Assembly (NCBI GenBank): GCA_902770635.1
Contig: CACXTX010000007.1
Span: forward strand, 1-58,728
Origin: an uncultured Prevotellaceae bacterium
GTDB lineage: Bacteria > Bacteroidota > Bacteroidia > Bacteroidales > Bacteroidaceae
Reading direction: 5' to 3'
DNA: 58,728 nucleotides
This document shows, piece after piece, positions 25,131 through 33,469 of the stretch; the stretch's first letter is position 1; each line of letters begins with the position of its first letter. Below the pieces are notes generated by a model. That model ran no database searches. It had not been told where the DNA came from and saw only the letters and a program-made list of their open reading frames with translations. The position numbers and the translations under genes are program-made.

Positions 25131-25161
25131 TTGCAAATATACAACTTTTTTCTTATATTTG
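25131..25161 (+). promoter_or_regulatory. Promoter of the histidine-phosphatase operon
   Basis: TTG (25131-25133), 20 bp, TATATTTG (25154-25161). The -33 element overlaps the opposite-strand -7 box. Confidence 0.75.
25134..25141 (-). promoter_or_regulatory. -7 box of the rpoN operon, overlapping the divergent promoter
   Basis: CAAATATA reads TATATTTG on the minus strand. With 25154-25161 it forms an inverted pair (TGCAAATATA...TATATTTGCA), so the two divergent promoters share one short segment and probably exclude each other. Confidence 0.6.
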
Positions 25162-25183
25162 CACACAAACTAAGAAATACTTT

Positions 25184-26470
25184 ATGAGAAAGATATTGTT
25201 ATTATCATCTTTCATTATTTTTGCTATCAGCCTTTCGGCCCAATCTGTACGTGAAGACATGCGCAGAGACATCCTTTGTTTAGCGAGTAATTACAGGGCT
25301 TATCCTACTCCAGAGCAGAAGAAACTGACACCTGCGCCCAAAGGAATGAAGCCTTTCTATATCAGTCATTACGGTCGTCACGGATCTCGCTTTCACACTA
25401 AGCCCAGCATGTATAATGCCCCTTTCAGGACATTACAAAAGGCCGACAGCCTAGGCAAACTCACCCCTATGGGACGTGACGTACTGCGACGTCTGGACTT
25501 GATTCGTAAAGACGCAGCAAACCGATGGGGAGACTTAACCCCATTAGGCGCTCTCCAGCAACAGCAGATAGCAGAACGTATGTTCCAACGCTTTCCGGAG
25601 GTATTCAAGGACCGTGCGGAAATCGATGCCCGCAGTACCAGCGTAGGACGCTGTGTGCTTTCCATGGAGAACATGCTGATGCAACTGTTACGTCTCAACC
25701 CCCGATTAAACATACACCAAGATGCCACCCACCGCGATGCCGACTTCATGAACTTCCAAGACAAACGTCTGTTTGCATTGAAGAGCAACAAGGCCTCGGC
25801 AAACCTATATAAGAAATATATGAAGCGTTATGAGAGACACGACCATCTGACACAACTGCTTTTCAACGACACGGCTTATGTCCGTCATCATGTCAATGCT
25901 CCCGACCTTGCCCTTCAACTATTAATAGTGGCTGCCATCATGCAGAATACAGAATTAAGGGAAGAAGTGTCGCTCTTTGATATTTTCACTGAGGATGAGC
26001 TCTATTACAATTGGAGAATTGGTAATGTGAGATGGTATATCGGATGGGGAGCCTGTCCTGTCAATGGCGGCGTACAACCTTATACCCAGCGCAACTTGCT
26101 GCGAAGAATCATCCAGGATGCCGACAGCTGCATCGGTCAGTCGAAAACCAAAGTACAACTGCGCTTCGGCCACGAGACTGTCTTAATGCCATTAGTATGC
26201 CTGCTTGATCTCAACGGCTATGGTGTCGCGCTGGACGATCTTGAACAACTGGAGGAGCACGGATGGATGAACTACCGCATCTTCCCTATGGGTGCCAATA
26301 TACAGTTTATCTTCTACCGAAGGAATCCTACTGACCGCAATGTACTCTTCAAGGTCTTGTTGAATGAGAATGAAGCTACATTGCCCTTACCTACTGACAC
26401 ACCACCTTATTATAAATGGAGCGACTTCCGCGAATACTTCCTCAATAAACTTGCGAACTTCCATGAATAA
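25184..26470 (+). CDS. Secreted histidine-type phosphatase (MINPP/phytase-like), copy 1
   Basis: The 428-aa protein has a signal peptide (MRKILLLSSFIIFAISLSAQ) and the histidine acid phosphatase fold with catalytic HYGRHGSRFH (RHGxR, about residue 63) and a C-terminal FGHETVL (about 328), where HE is the proton-donor motif of MINPP-type enzymes rather than HD. It probably releases phosphate from inositol phosphates or other esters outside the cytoplasm. I chose ATG 25184 because it starts the signal peptide and follows the promoter by 22 bases. The second copy overlaps its end by eight bases. Confidence 0.9.
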   Translation: MRKILLLSSFIIFAISLSAQSVREDMRRDILCLASNYRAYPTPEQKKLTPAPKGMKPFYISHYGRHGSRFHTKPSMYNAPFRTLQKADSLGKLTPMGRDVLRRLDLIRKDAANRWGDLTPLGALQQQQIAERMFQRFPEVFKDRAEIDARSTSVGRCVLSMENMLMQLLRLNPRLNIHQDATHRDADFMNFQDKRLFALKSNKASANLYKKYMKRYERHDHLTQLLFNDTAYVRHHVNAPDLALQLLIVAAIMQNTELREEVSLFDIFTEDELYYNWRIGNVRWYIGWGACPVNGGVQPYTQRNLLRRIIQDADSCIGQSKTKVQLRFGHETVLMPLVCLLDLNGYGVALDDLEQLEEHGWMNYRIFPMGANIQFIFYRRNPTDRNVLFKVLLNENEATLPLPTDTPPYYKWSDFREYFLNKLANFHE

Positions 26471-27779
26471 ATATATCCGTCCTACTTTGCTGTTAGTCGT
26501 CGCGCTCATGAGTGTGACGCCCCTTTCTGCACAGACTGCAGGTGACTATATTGAAAACAATCTTAAGTTTCCTGCCAGCAACTATAATATCTATCCAGAC
26601 AACAGCCCTGTCGTATTGACCCCAGCACCTGCAGGCAAACGTCCCTTCTACATCAGCCACTATGGTCATCATGGTTCTCGCTACCTAACTAATTTCAGAG
26701 TTTACGACATGCCCTACCAGACGCTTTTGAAGGCTGATAGTCTGGGCAAGTTGACAACAAAAGGCAAGGAGATTATTCCGATTCTGAAAGATATCATTGC
26801 AGACTCAGAAGGGCGATGGGGCGACCTGTCGGGCATTGGCAAAAGGCAACAGCGCCAGATTGCCTATCGCATGATGAATAACTTCCCGGAAGTTTTTAAG
26901 GGCAAGGCGTTTGTCGATGCTCGCAGTACCATCGTGACACGTTGTGTTCTCTCTATGGGGACAGCCGTACTAAAGATGGTTTCCGAGAATCCCAAGCTGA
27001 GGGTTTCCATGAGCAACTCCTTCTACGATATGTGGTACATGAACCACCAAAACCATATTCTTCGTGACAGCATGATGACTACACAGGCAGAGCGTGCCTT
27101 CGACTCATTTACAGACAAGCGTTGGCATAACCCTCGACTGACGGCCTTGCTGTTCAACGATGCATCCTACGTTAAGGAAAGCATTGACGAGAAATGGTTC
27201 TGCTACTATCTGATGAAGACGGCACTTATTCAGAAGAACGCAAGCACGGACACTCCCAAGGGCATGCTCATCAATCTCTTTACACCTGAGGACATCTACC
27301 AGTTCGAACTTCAGGAGAATGCCTGGTGGTACGTCAACTACGGCCCTTCGATATTGAATGGCGGAAAGCGTCCTTACGTTCAGCGTTACCTGTTGCGTAA
27401 GATGATTCAGGAGGCTGACAGTATTATTAGCACCAATGAACATGGTGCTTCTCTTCGTTTCGGTCATGAGACGGTATTGCTTCCATTGGCATGTTTGTTA
27501 GACATCAATGGATTCGACTACCAGACTAACGATTTGGAGACGTTGGAACAGAAAGGATGGTGGGCCCGTCAGGCAATACCGATGGCTGGCAATATCCAGT
27601 TCATCTTCTATCGGAAGAATGCGAAAGACAAAGATGTTGTATTCAAGGTGCTGCTTAACGAACGAGAGGCGACGCTGCCCATTCAGACAGACATTGCCCC
27701 GTATTACCACTGGCGCGACTTCCGCACGTACTATATCCAGAAAATAAAGGATTACGAGCGGACCGTATCTTCCCGTTAG
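26463..27779 (+). CDS. Secreted histidine-type phosphatase, copy 2, altered RHG motif
   Basis: The 438-aa paralogue of the preceding gene has a signal peptide (MNKYIRPTLLLVVALMSVTP) and shares block after block with copy 1 (FPEVFKGKAFVDARSTIVTRCVLSM is the match to FPEVFKDRAEIDARSTSVGR). The catalytic motif is HYGHHGSRYL, so the first Arg of RHGxR is His, while the nucleophile His, the second Arg and the C-terminal FGHETVL stay. Activity may be altered or lost. It starts within the stop region of copy 1 (eight-base overlap) and its stop overlaps that of sufE on the other strand by four bases. Confidence 0.88.
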   Translation: MNKYIRPTLLLVVALMSVTPLSAQTAGDYIENNLKFPASNYNIYPDNSPVVLTPAPAGKRPFYISHYGHHGSRYLTNFRVYDMPYQTLLKADSLGKLTTKGKEIIPILKDIIADSEGRWGDLSGIGKRQQRQIAYRMMNNFPEVFKGKAFVDARSTIVTRCVLSMGTAVLKMVSENPKLRVSMSNSFYDMWYMNHQNHILRDSMMTTQAERAFDSFTDKRWHNPRLTALLFNDASYVKESIDEKWFCYYLMKTALIQKNASTDTPKGMLINLFTPEDIYQFELQENAWWYVNYGPSILNGGKRPYVQRYLLRKMIQEADSIISTNEHGASLRFGHETVLLPLACLLDINGFDYQTNDLETLEQKGWWARQAIPMAGNIQFIFYRKNAKDKDVVFKVLLNEREATLPIQTDIAPYYHWRDFRTYYIQKIKDYERTVSSR

Positions 27780-28225
27780 TTTTCTTTTGCCTTAAAGGCC
27801 AAGGCGTACATACGCATCTGCTTCACCATAGCCAACAGTCCGTTGGAGCGGGTGGGTGACAAGTGTTCCTTTAAGCCTATCTGCTCAATGAAGTAGAGAT
27901 CAGCATTCAGTATCTCGTCGGGCGTATGTCCGCTGAGCACACGGATGAGCAGAGCAACAATACCCTTTACTATCAAAGCATCGCTCTCTGCCTGGAAATG
28001 AATGACATTTCTCATTTCCCCTACTTCATTTCTCGTTTCTACGAGGTCGGCCTGTAGCCACACACGACTCTGACAACCGTCAATCAGGTTGCTCTCTACC
28101 TTGTACTTCTCGTCAAGAGGCTCTTGGTCATTGCCTAAATCTATCAGCAACTGGTACTTGTCCATCCAGTCGTCAAAACCAGAGAACTCCTCAATAATCT
28201 CGTCTTGTATCTCGTTAATCGTCAT
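27776..28225 (-). CDS. sufE: SufE-family sulfur acceptor protein
   Basis: The 149-aa protein matches SufE: EEFSGFDDWMDKYQLLIDLG at the start, NLIDGCQSRVWL with the sulfur-accepting Cys (about residue 51), and ADLYFIEQIGLKEHLSPTRSNGL. It takes persulfide sulfur from SufS for Fe-S cluster assembly. A stretch VETRNEVGEMRN (about residues 62-73) comes from a repetitive TTTCTCATTTC-type tract inserted in frame. It is probably cotranscribed with no gene that is visible here; the U32 gene ends 52 bases upstream, separated by another simple tract. Confidence 0.9.
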   Translation of the reverse strand: MTINEIQDEIIEEFSGFDDWMDKYQLLIDLGNDQEPLDEKYKVESNLIDGCQSRVWLQADLVETRNEVGEMRNVIHFQAESDALIVKGIVALLIRVLSGHTPDEILNADLYFIEQIGLKEHLSPTRSNGLLAMVKQMRMYALAFKAKEN

Positions 28226-28277
28226 ATTATCTTGTTATCTCGTTATTCTGTTACTCTGTCTTTAATGATATTATGTC

Positions 28278-29522
28278 TTAACCCTTACTCTGTATAATCT
28301 TAAACAGCTTGTCGCTGGGACGCACCTTGTCTGGCACCTTGAAGGCTACACGCGTTCCCTGCTGGGCGGTCTGGACGGCCTGCACGTCGTCATGAATCTC
28401 GTCAACGGTGACATACATCACACCCGTTGTAGGACCAGTAATCAGCATCTTATCGCCTACGGAGAAGGTGTCAGCCTCTACGGTGAACTCAGCCACACCG
28501 AGTTTTGAGAAGTACTTGACGCCCTTGCCGATATATTGCTTGCGCTCCGTAGCATTCGAGCCGTAATTCTTGTTCCACTCTCCCAGTGTCTGCCCCTGAT
28601 AGTATCCGTCCCAGAAACCGCGGTTAAAGACGGTAGCCAGGCGTTCGTCCCACTGGTCTTTCTTATCCTCTGTAAACTTATTTTCCAGCACAGCTTGTAT
28701 GGCTTCTTTGTAGCACTTTACGACGGTATAGACATATTCAGGGCCGCGGGCACGCCCTTCTATCTTAAAGACACGAACACCCGATTTCATCATCCTGTCA
28801 ATGAAACGGATGGTCTTCAGGTCCTTGGGCGACATGATATACTTGTTGTCTATCTCCAACTCTGTACCCGTCTCGCGATCTGTCACGATATAGCTTCGAC
28901 GACATATCTGCATACAGGCTCCACGGTTGGCTGAGCGCCCCGTGTTGTCAAGACTCATGTAGCACTTTCCGCTGATGGCCATGCAGAGTGCTCCATGACA
29001 GAACATCTCGATGCGGACCAGTTCGCCCTTAGGACCGCAGATATGTTGCTCTTCTATCTGCCGGTAGATGTCAGCCACCTGATCCAGGTTCAGCTCACGC
29101 GCCAGCACCACCACATCAGCAAACTGGGCATAGAATTTCAGTGCCTCGATATTCGAGATATTCAACTGGGTAGAGAGATGCACCTCCATACCCTTCTGGC
29201 GACAATAGGTCATCACAGCAATATCACAGGCTATCACAGCCGATATCTTAGCCTCAACAGCAGCGTCAATAATCTGATGCATCAGTTCAATGTCTTCGCC
29301 ATAGATAATGGTGTTGACCGTCAGATATGACTTCACATCATGTTCCGTACAGGTGGCAGCAATCTCGCGCAAATCGTCTATCGTAAAATGGTTGGCAGAA
29401 TGCGAACGCATGTTCAACTGCTCCACACCAAAATAGACTGAGCCTGCCCCCGACTGCAACGCTGCAGCCAGCGACTCACGACTGCCTACAGGCGCCATTA
29501 TTTCAAAGTCTTTAAGATTCAT
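28278..29522 (-). CDS. U32-family peptidase-like protein (TrhP/YegQ-like)
   Basis: The 414-aa protein has the U32 pattern: MAPVGSRESLAAALQSGAGS, VHLSTQLNISN, MAISGKCYMSLDNTGRSANR followed by GACMQICRR (Cys positions that fit the Fe-S or metal site of the group), and the U32 signature KIEGRARGPEYVYTVVKCY. Despite the name, YegQ-type members act as TrhP in tRNA uridine hydroxylation (ho5U), using prephenate; that assignment is by family. I chose ATG 29522 since a promoter box lies directly upstream (29528-29535), inside the longer frame that would start at 29846. Confidence 0.87.
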   Translation of the reverse strand: MNLKDFEIMAPVGSRESLAAALQSGAGSVYFGVEQLNMRSHSANHFTIDDLREIAATCTEHDVKSYLTVNTIIYGEDIELMHQIIDAAVEAKISAVIACDIAVMTYCRQKGMEVHLSTQLNISNIEALKFYAQFADVVVLARELNLDQVADIYRQIEEQHICGPKGELVRIEMFCHGALCMAISGKCYMSLDNTGRSANRGACMQICRRSYIVTDRETGTELEIDNKYIMSPKDLKTIRFIDRMMKSGVRVFKIEGRARGPEYVYTVVKCYKEAIQAVLENKFTEDKKDQWDERLATVFNRGFWDGYYQGQTLGEWNKNYGSNATERKQYIGKGVKYFSKLGVAEFTVEADTFSVGDKMLITGPTTGVMYVTVDEIHDDVQAVQTAQQGTRVAFKVPDKVRPSDKLFKIIQSKG

Positions 29523-29527
29523 GGGTG

Positions 29528-29535
29528 CAAAGTTA
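29528..29535 (-). promoter_or_regulatory. -7 box almost touching the U32 start codon
   Basis: CAAAGTTA reads TAACTTTG on the minus strand and ends only five bases before the ATG at 29522. If used, the mRNA would have little or no leader. Confidence 0.55.
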
Positions 29536-29557
29536 CAAATAAATGAGAAAATATTCG

Positions 29558-29565
29558 TATCTTTG
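29558..29565 (+). promoter_or_regulatory. -7 box of the second pectate-lyase gene
   Basis: TATCTTTG 35 bases before the ATG at 29601. No TTG is seen at the ideal distance. Confidence 0.55.
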
Positions 29566-29600
29566 CGGCAAAATCCAACTATTAAGAAGAAATAACTATT

Positions 29601-31115
29601 ATGAAACAAGTACTGCTTATAACTAGTTTGCTGTTGATGGCTATCGTTACAGAAGCACAAACGGTTGATGGACGCAACTTCAACATTGACGGTTTTGCCG
29701 CTTATGCCGGAATACCTGGCACTAACCACTATCTGGCTGGAGGCACTACGGGCGGACAAGGAGGAACTGTTGTCAAGGCTGCCAACTTCTCTCAACTTCA
29801 AGCCTATCTGCAATCTACCAAGCCCTATATTGTGCTTGTCGATCATGATATTTCCACAGGCATCAAATGTTACGTTGACGACCTGAGTACTGGTAAGTTA
29901 TGCGATAAGCAAGACGGTTCGGAAGGCATAGAGACAACCTATGGCGAACGTATTATGGTAGCATCCAACAAAACGCTCATCGGCATTGCTGATGAACAAG
30001 GTCACACTCCACTATTTTCTCGCATTACCTTTGTTATGCAATGTACATCGAACGTCATCATCCGCAACTGTCGGTTTACGATGAACGGCGTACCAGTATT
30101 GAAGAATGGAGAGAATAAGATTGTGGCTTGGCGGAATGGAGCACAGAAGGAGGTGGGCGACCCTGACTGCATCGGCATACAGGCTGATGCCCAAAGTGCC
30201 AAATCTGACTGGGGTGCACATGTTTGGATTGATCATTGTGAGTTTTTCAATGGCAATGCCGCAAACAAAGATCGCTATGACGGATTGGTGGACTGCAAAA
30301 ACAATGTACAGTGGATTACCATCTCCTACAATTTGTTCCACAACCATGACAAGGCCTGTCTTTGGGGCAAAGGCGACAGCGATATCTATGAGGGATGTCG
30401 TACCATCTCCTGCCATCACAACTATTTTAAAGACATCGATGGTTCGCGTCTTCCCCTACAACGAGGCGGTAACGTTCACTACATGAACAACTATCAAGAG
30501 AACTGCCAGGACGGTTGGAACCTTCGCACTCAATCTGTCGGCTACGCAGACGCTTGTTATTTCAAGAACGGCAAGGCACCCATTCTTCCTGATGGTGGTG
30601 GTGAACTGAACATCAACCAAGCCCCAGACTATGGCATTATCTATGATCAATGCAAACGTGTTATCACGAATCACGAAGGCATTTCCTACGTAAATGCTCC
30701 AACCAAGTATGACAAGGAGTTTGATGCTTCGACTTATGTCAAAAGTTCATGGGTTCCAACCCAAACATGGAGTGAGTATTTTGTCAACTCTCACGACAAG
30801 GCTGCCGATGTTCCTTCCGTTTGCAACCAATACTCAGGAGCTGGGAAGATAGTCATCTGGACTGAAACCATTCCAGAGCCCAATATCAACCACTTTGCAG
30901 AAGCCGTCAGTACACAACGATCCATGGGTGATACGGCTGTCTTCGATGAGAATGGCAATAAGATAACACAGGTTGACACATCCATTCAAACCCTTCCTAC
31001 CGTTAAGTCTGTGATGCCACCTTCTACTGCCTACGACATGTCGGGGCGTCGTGCCACCACTTTATTGAAAGGACACATCTACATCCAAAAAGGCAAGAAA
31101 ATATTAATGAAATGA
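29601..31115 (+). CDS. Secreted pectate lyase, PL1 family
   Basis: The 504-aa protein has a signal peptide (MKQVLLITSLLLMAIVTEAQ) and a PL1 pectate-lyase beta-helix: NKTLIGIADEQGH, SNVIIRNCRF, AHVWIDHCEFFN (vWiDH motif, about residue 210), DGLVDCKNNVQWITISYN, and SRLPLQRGGNVHYMNNY, which holds the Arg/Pro/Arg catalytic pattern. It cleaves polygalacturonate by calcium-dependent beta-elimination. The C-terminus AYDMSGRRATT...GHIYIQKGKK resembles the end of the 10679 protein and may be a sorting or surface-anchoring signal. Its stop overlaps the start of the papain-like gene (ATGA). Confidence 0.92.
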   Translation: MKQVLLITSLLLMAIVTEAQTVDGRNFNIDGFAAYAGIPGTNHYLAGGTTGGQGGTVVKAANFSQLQAYLQSTKPYIVLVDHDISTGIKCYVDDLSTGKLCDKQDGSEGIETTYGERIMVASNKTLIGIADEQGHTPLFSRITFVMQCTSNVIIRNCRFTMNGVPVLKNGENKIVAWRNGAQKEVGDPDCIGIQADAQSAKSDWGAHVWIDHCEFFNGNAANKDRYDGLVDCKNNVQWITISYNLFHNHDKACLWGKGDSDIYEGCRTISCHHNYFKDIDGSRLPLQRGGNVHYMNNYQENCQDGWNLRTQSVGYADACYFKNGKAPILPDGGGELNINQAPDYGIIYDQCKRVITNHEGISYVNAPTKYDKEFDASTYVKSSWVPTQTWSEYFVNSHDKAADVPSVCNQYSGAGKIVIWTETIPEPNINHFAEAVSTQRSMGDTAVFDENGNKITQVDTSIQTLPTVKSVMPPSTAYDMSGRRATTLLKGHIYIQKGKKILMK

Positions 31116-31882
31116 AGAAGGAACAATACCTGTTGTTTCTGGTACTGTCAACGTTTCTGCTCATGGGATGTAGCAACCGCCCTCCCAAGGAGTATATACA
31201 CGATGTGCTGTTGCCTATGACACCCGTCAAGGACCAGGGCAAGACAGAACTCTGCTGGGCCTATGCCATGCTGGCGACTATAGAGACGGAGCACATCCTG
31301 CGAGGCGATTCGGTAAACCTGTCGGCACAGTATCTGGGACGCATGTTGAAAAGAAAGAACCAGCGGGCTATGGGACAAACAGCGCTGAACCTGATGACGC
31401 GCTATGGTATTGTGGGCTACGATGTTCTGCCCGATGATGCCACCCAGGAGTTGTCCACACCCAAGTGGGTCTTTATGCTGGGGGCGAAATACACCCCCTT
31501 GGAGTTTGCCCATAGCGTATGTGCCCCTGGCGAATATCTCTCCCTGACCTGCTGGCCAGACTCTCCTTATTATAAAAAGGTGGAGGTGTCTGTTCCTGAC
31601 AACTGGGAGCACAACCGTCTGCTGAACATTCCATTGGATAAACTCAAGACCCACGTCGATCGTGCCCTCAAGCATCGTCATCCCGTTTGCTGGGAAAGTC
31701 GAGGACACGCGATGGCTATCGTCGGACTGGCCCACGACTCTCTAAAGCAGCGTTACTATGTCATGAAGAACTCGTGGGGCACCGACCAGCCTCATGGCGG
31801 ACTGGTCTATATGCCTGCCGACAAGATGTGGCGCGACGTGATAGCCCTTTATATGACAAAAGAAGCCTACTCCAGCGAGTAG
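31112..31882 (+). CDS. C1-family (papain-like) cysteine peptidase lipoprotein
   Basis: The 256-aa protein has a lipoprotein signal (LSTFLLMGCSNRP) and the papain catalytic set: Gln/Cys in VKDQGKTELCWAYA (about residue 44), His in GHAMAIVGLAHD (about 195) and Asn in VMKNSWGTDQPHGGLVYM (about 215). It is probably anchored in the outer membrane or periplasm and degrades peptides. It overlaps the pectate-lyase gene by four bases, so translation is probably coupled, although a link between the two activities is not obvious. A hairpin terminator overlaps its stop codon. Confidence 0.88.
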   Translation: MKKEQYLLFLVLSTFLLMGCSNRPPKEYIHDVLLPMTPVKDQGKTELCWAYAMLATIETEHILRGDSVNLSAQYLGRMLKRKNQRAMGQTALNLMTRYGIVGYDVLPDDATQELSTPKWVFMLGAKYTPLEFAHSVCAPGEYLSLTCWPDSPYYKKVEVSVPDNWEHNRLLNIPLDKLKTHVDRALKHRHPVCWESRGHAMAIVGLAHDSLKQRYYVMKNSWGTDQPHGGLVYMPADKMWRDVIALYMTKEAYSSE

Positions 31883-31890
31883 GCTTCCTT
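31862..31890 (+). terminator. Terminator overlapping the peptidase stop codon
   Basis: GAAGCCTACT (31862-31871) pairs with AGTAGGCTTC (31878-31887), followed by CTTTTC. The last codons and the stop of the peptidase form the stem. Confidence 0.75.
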
Positions 31891-31906
31891 TTCACTATTC
31901 ACTATT

Positions 31907-31924
31907 CTTTGACCAAGGTCAAAG
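31907..31924. repeat. CTTTGACC hairpin
   Basis: CTTTGACC-AA-GGTCAAAG is a perfect 8-bp stem between the peptidase and cysS genes. The same stem with a 4-base loop occurs at 45195-45214, so it may be a dispersed terminator-like element. Confidence 0.65.
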
Positions 31925-31960
31925 CGACCATAGGGCGAGCGCACTAGGGCGAAGCCCGCT

Positions 31961-33451
31961 TCACTTATTCAGTTTCCACGTCACGCCATCCTTGGTGTCT
32001 TTCACCTCGAAACCGGCAGCAGCCAACTCGTCGCGAATCTTGTCCGAGGTAGCCCAGTCCTTGTCGGCTTTGGCCTTGGCACGGAGTTCCAACACCATGT
32101 CCATCACCTTTCCGAAAGCTTCCTCGCGGGCATCATTCGAGCCGCTCTTCTCTGCTTTCAGTCCGAGGATGTCGAAGGCGAAGAGGTGCATGGTGTCCTT
32201 CAGCTCCTGCAGGCAGTCGGCACAGATAGTTCCCTTGTGATCCACCAACTTGTTGATGGTGGTGCATGCCTCGAAGAGATGGCTGATCACCTGGGGTGTG
32301 GCAAGGTCGTCGTTCATCGCGTCATAGCACTTCTGACGGAGCTCTGTCACCACCTTCTTGGTCTCAGCGTCGCACTCGGCAGCAGCTTGTACGCGCTCCA
32401 GGTCGTTGATGGCATTGAGTAACTTCTCCAAGCCCTTCTCAGCAGCAACCAGTGCCTCGTTCGAGAAATCGACAGTACCACGATAGTGGGCACTCAGCAC
32501 GAAGAAGCGGATCGTCATGGGCGAGTAAGCTTTCTCCAATAAAGGATGGTTACCCGTAAAGAACTGCTCCAGCGTGATGAAGTTGTTGTACGACTTACCC
32601 ATCTTCTGACCGTTGATGGTCAGCATGTTGTTGTGCATCCAGTACTTCACGGCAGGATGTCCCATCGAGGCCTGAGCCTGTGCTATCTCACACTCATGGT
32701 GGGGGAACACCAGGTCCATACCACCTCCGTGGATGTCGAACATCTCACCCAGATACTTCCTGCCCATTGCCGTACACTCGCAGTGCCAGCCAGGGAAGCC
32801 GTCGCTCCAGGGTGAGGGCCAGCGCATGATGTGCTCAGGCTGTGCCTTCTTCCACAAGGCGAAGTCGGCCTGGTTGCGCTTCTCGCCCACTCCTGCCAAC
32901 TCGCGGCTCTCGTCCTTGATGTTCTCCAGCGAGCGACCGCTCAGAATGCCATACTTGAACTTCTTGTTGTAGGCCTCGATGTCGAAGTAGATGCTTCCGT
33001 TGCTCTCGTAGGCAAAGCCGTTGTCCATAATCTGCTGTACCAGCTGTTGCTGTTCGATGATATGACCCGTAGCGTGAGGCTCGATGCTTGGGCGCAGTAC
33101 GTTCAGCGCATCCATATACTGATGGTAGCGGTTGGTATAGTACTGCGCTATCTCCATCGGCTCCAACTGCTCCAGTCGGGCCTTCTTGGCTATCTTGTCC
33201 TCGCCCTCGTCGGCATCGTGCTCCAAGTGACCTACATCCGTGATGTTGCGCACGTATCTTACCTTATAACCTAAGTGCTTCAGGTAACGGAACACCAAGT
33301 CGAAGGTAATGGCAGGACGAGCGTGTCCCAGATGGGGATCGCCATAGACGGTAGGTCCGCAGACATACATTCCCACATTGGGGGCATGCAACGGCTCAAA
33401 ACGCTCCTTCTGCCTTGTCAGCGTATTATAAATAACTAATTTCGATTCCAC
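31961..33451 (-). CDS. cysS: Cysteinyl-tRNA synthetase
   Basis: The 496-aa protein is a class I synthetase that charges tRNA-Cys. It has the HIGH-type motif HLGHARPAI (about residue 41), zinc ligands ([22 protein letters not shown]), [16 protein letters not shown] and the KMSKS-type motif KMGKSYNN (about 289). The C-terminal anticodon-binding part is complete. It follows the PI-PLC-like gene with an 18-base gap and is probably cotranscribed with it. Confidence 0.96.
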   Translation of the reverse strand: MESKLVIYNTLTRQKERFEPLHAPNVGMYVCGPTVYGDPHLGHARPAITFDLVFRYLKHLGYKVRYVRNITDVGHLEHDADEGEDKIAKKARLEQLEPMEIAQYYTNRYHQYMDALNVLRPSIEPHATGHIIEQQQLVQQIMDNGFAYESNGSIYFDIEAYNKKFKYGILSGRSLENIKDESRELAGVGEKRNQADFALWKKAQPEHIMRWPSPWSDGFPGWHCECTAMGRKYLGEMFDIHGGGMDLVFPHHECEIAQAQASMGHPAVKYWMHNNMLTINGQKMGKSYNNFITLEQFFTGNHPLLEKAYSPMTIRFFVLSAHYRGTVDFSNEALVAAEKGLEKLLNAINDLERVQAAAECDAETKKVVTELRQKCYDAMNDDLATPQVISHLFEACTTINKLVDHKGTICADCLQELKDTMHLFAFDILGLKAEKSGSNDAREEAFGKVMDMVLELRAKAKADKDWATSDKIRDELAAAGFEVKDTKDGVTWKLNK

Positions 33452-33469
33452 GTTTTTACTTTTTATTTT

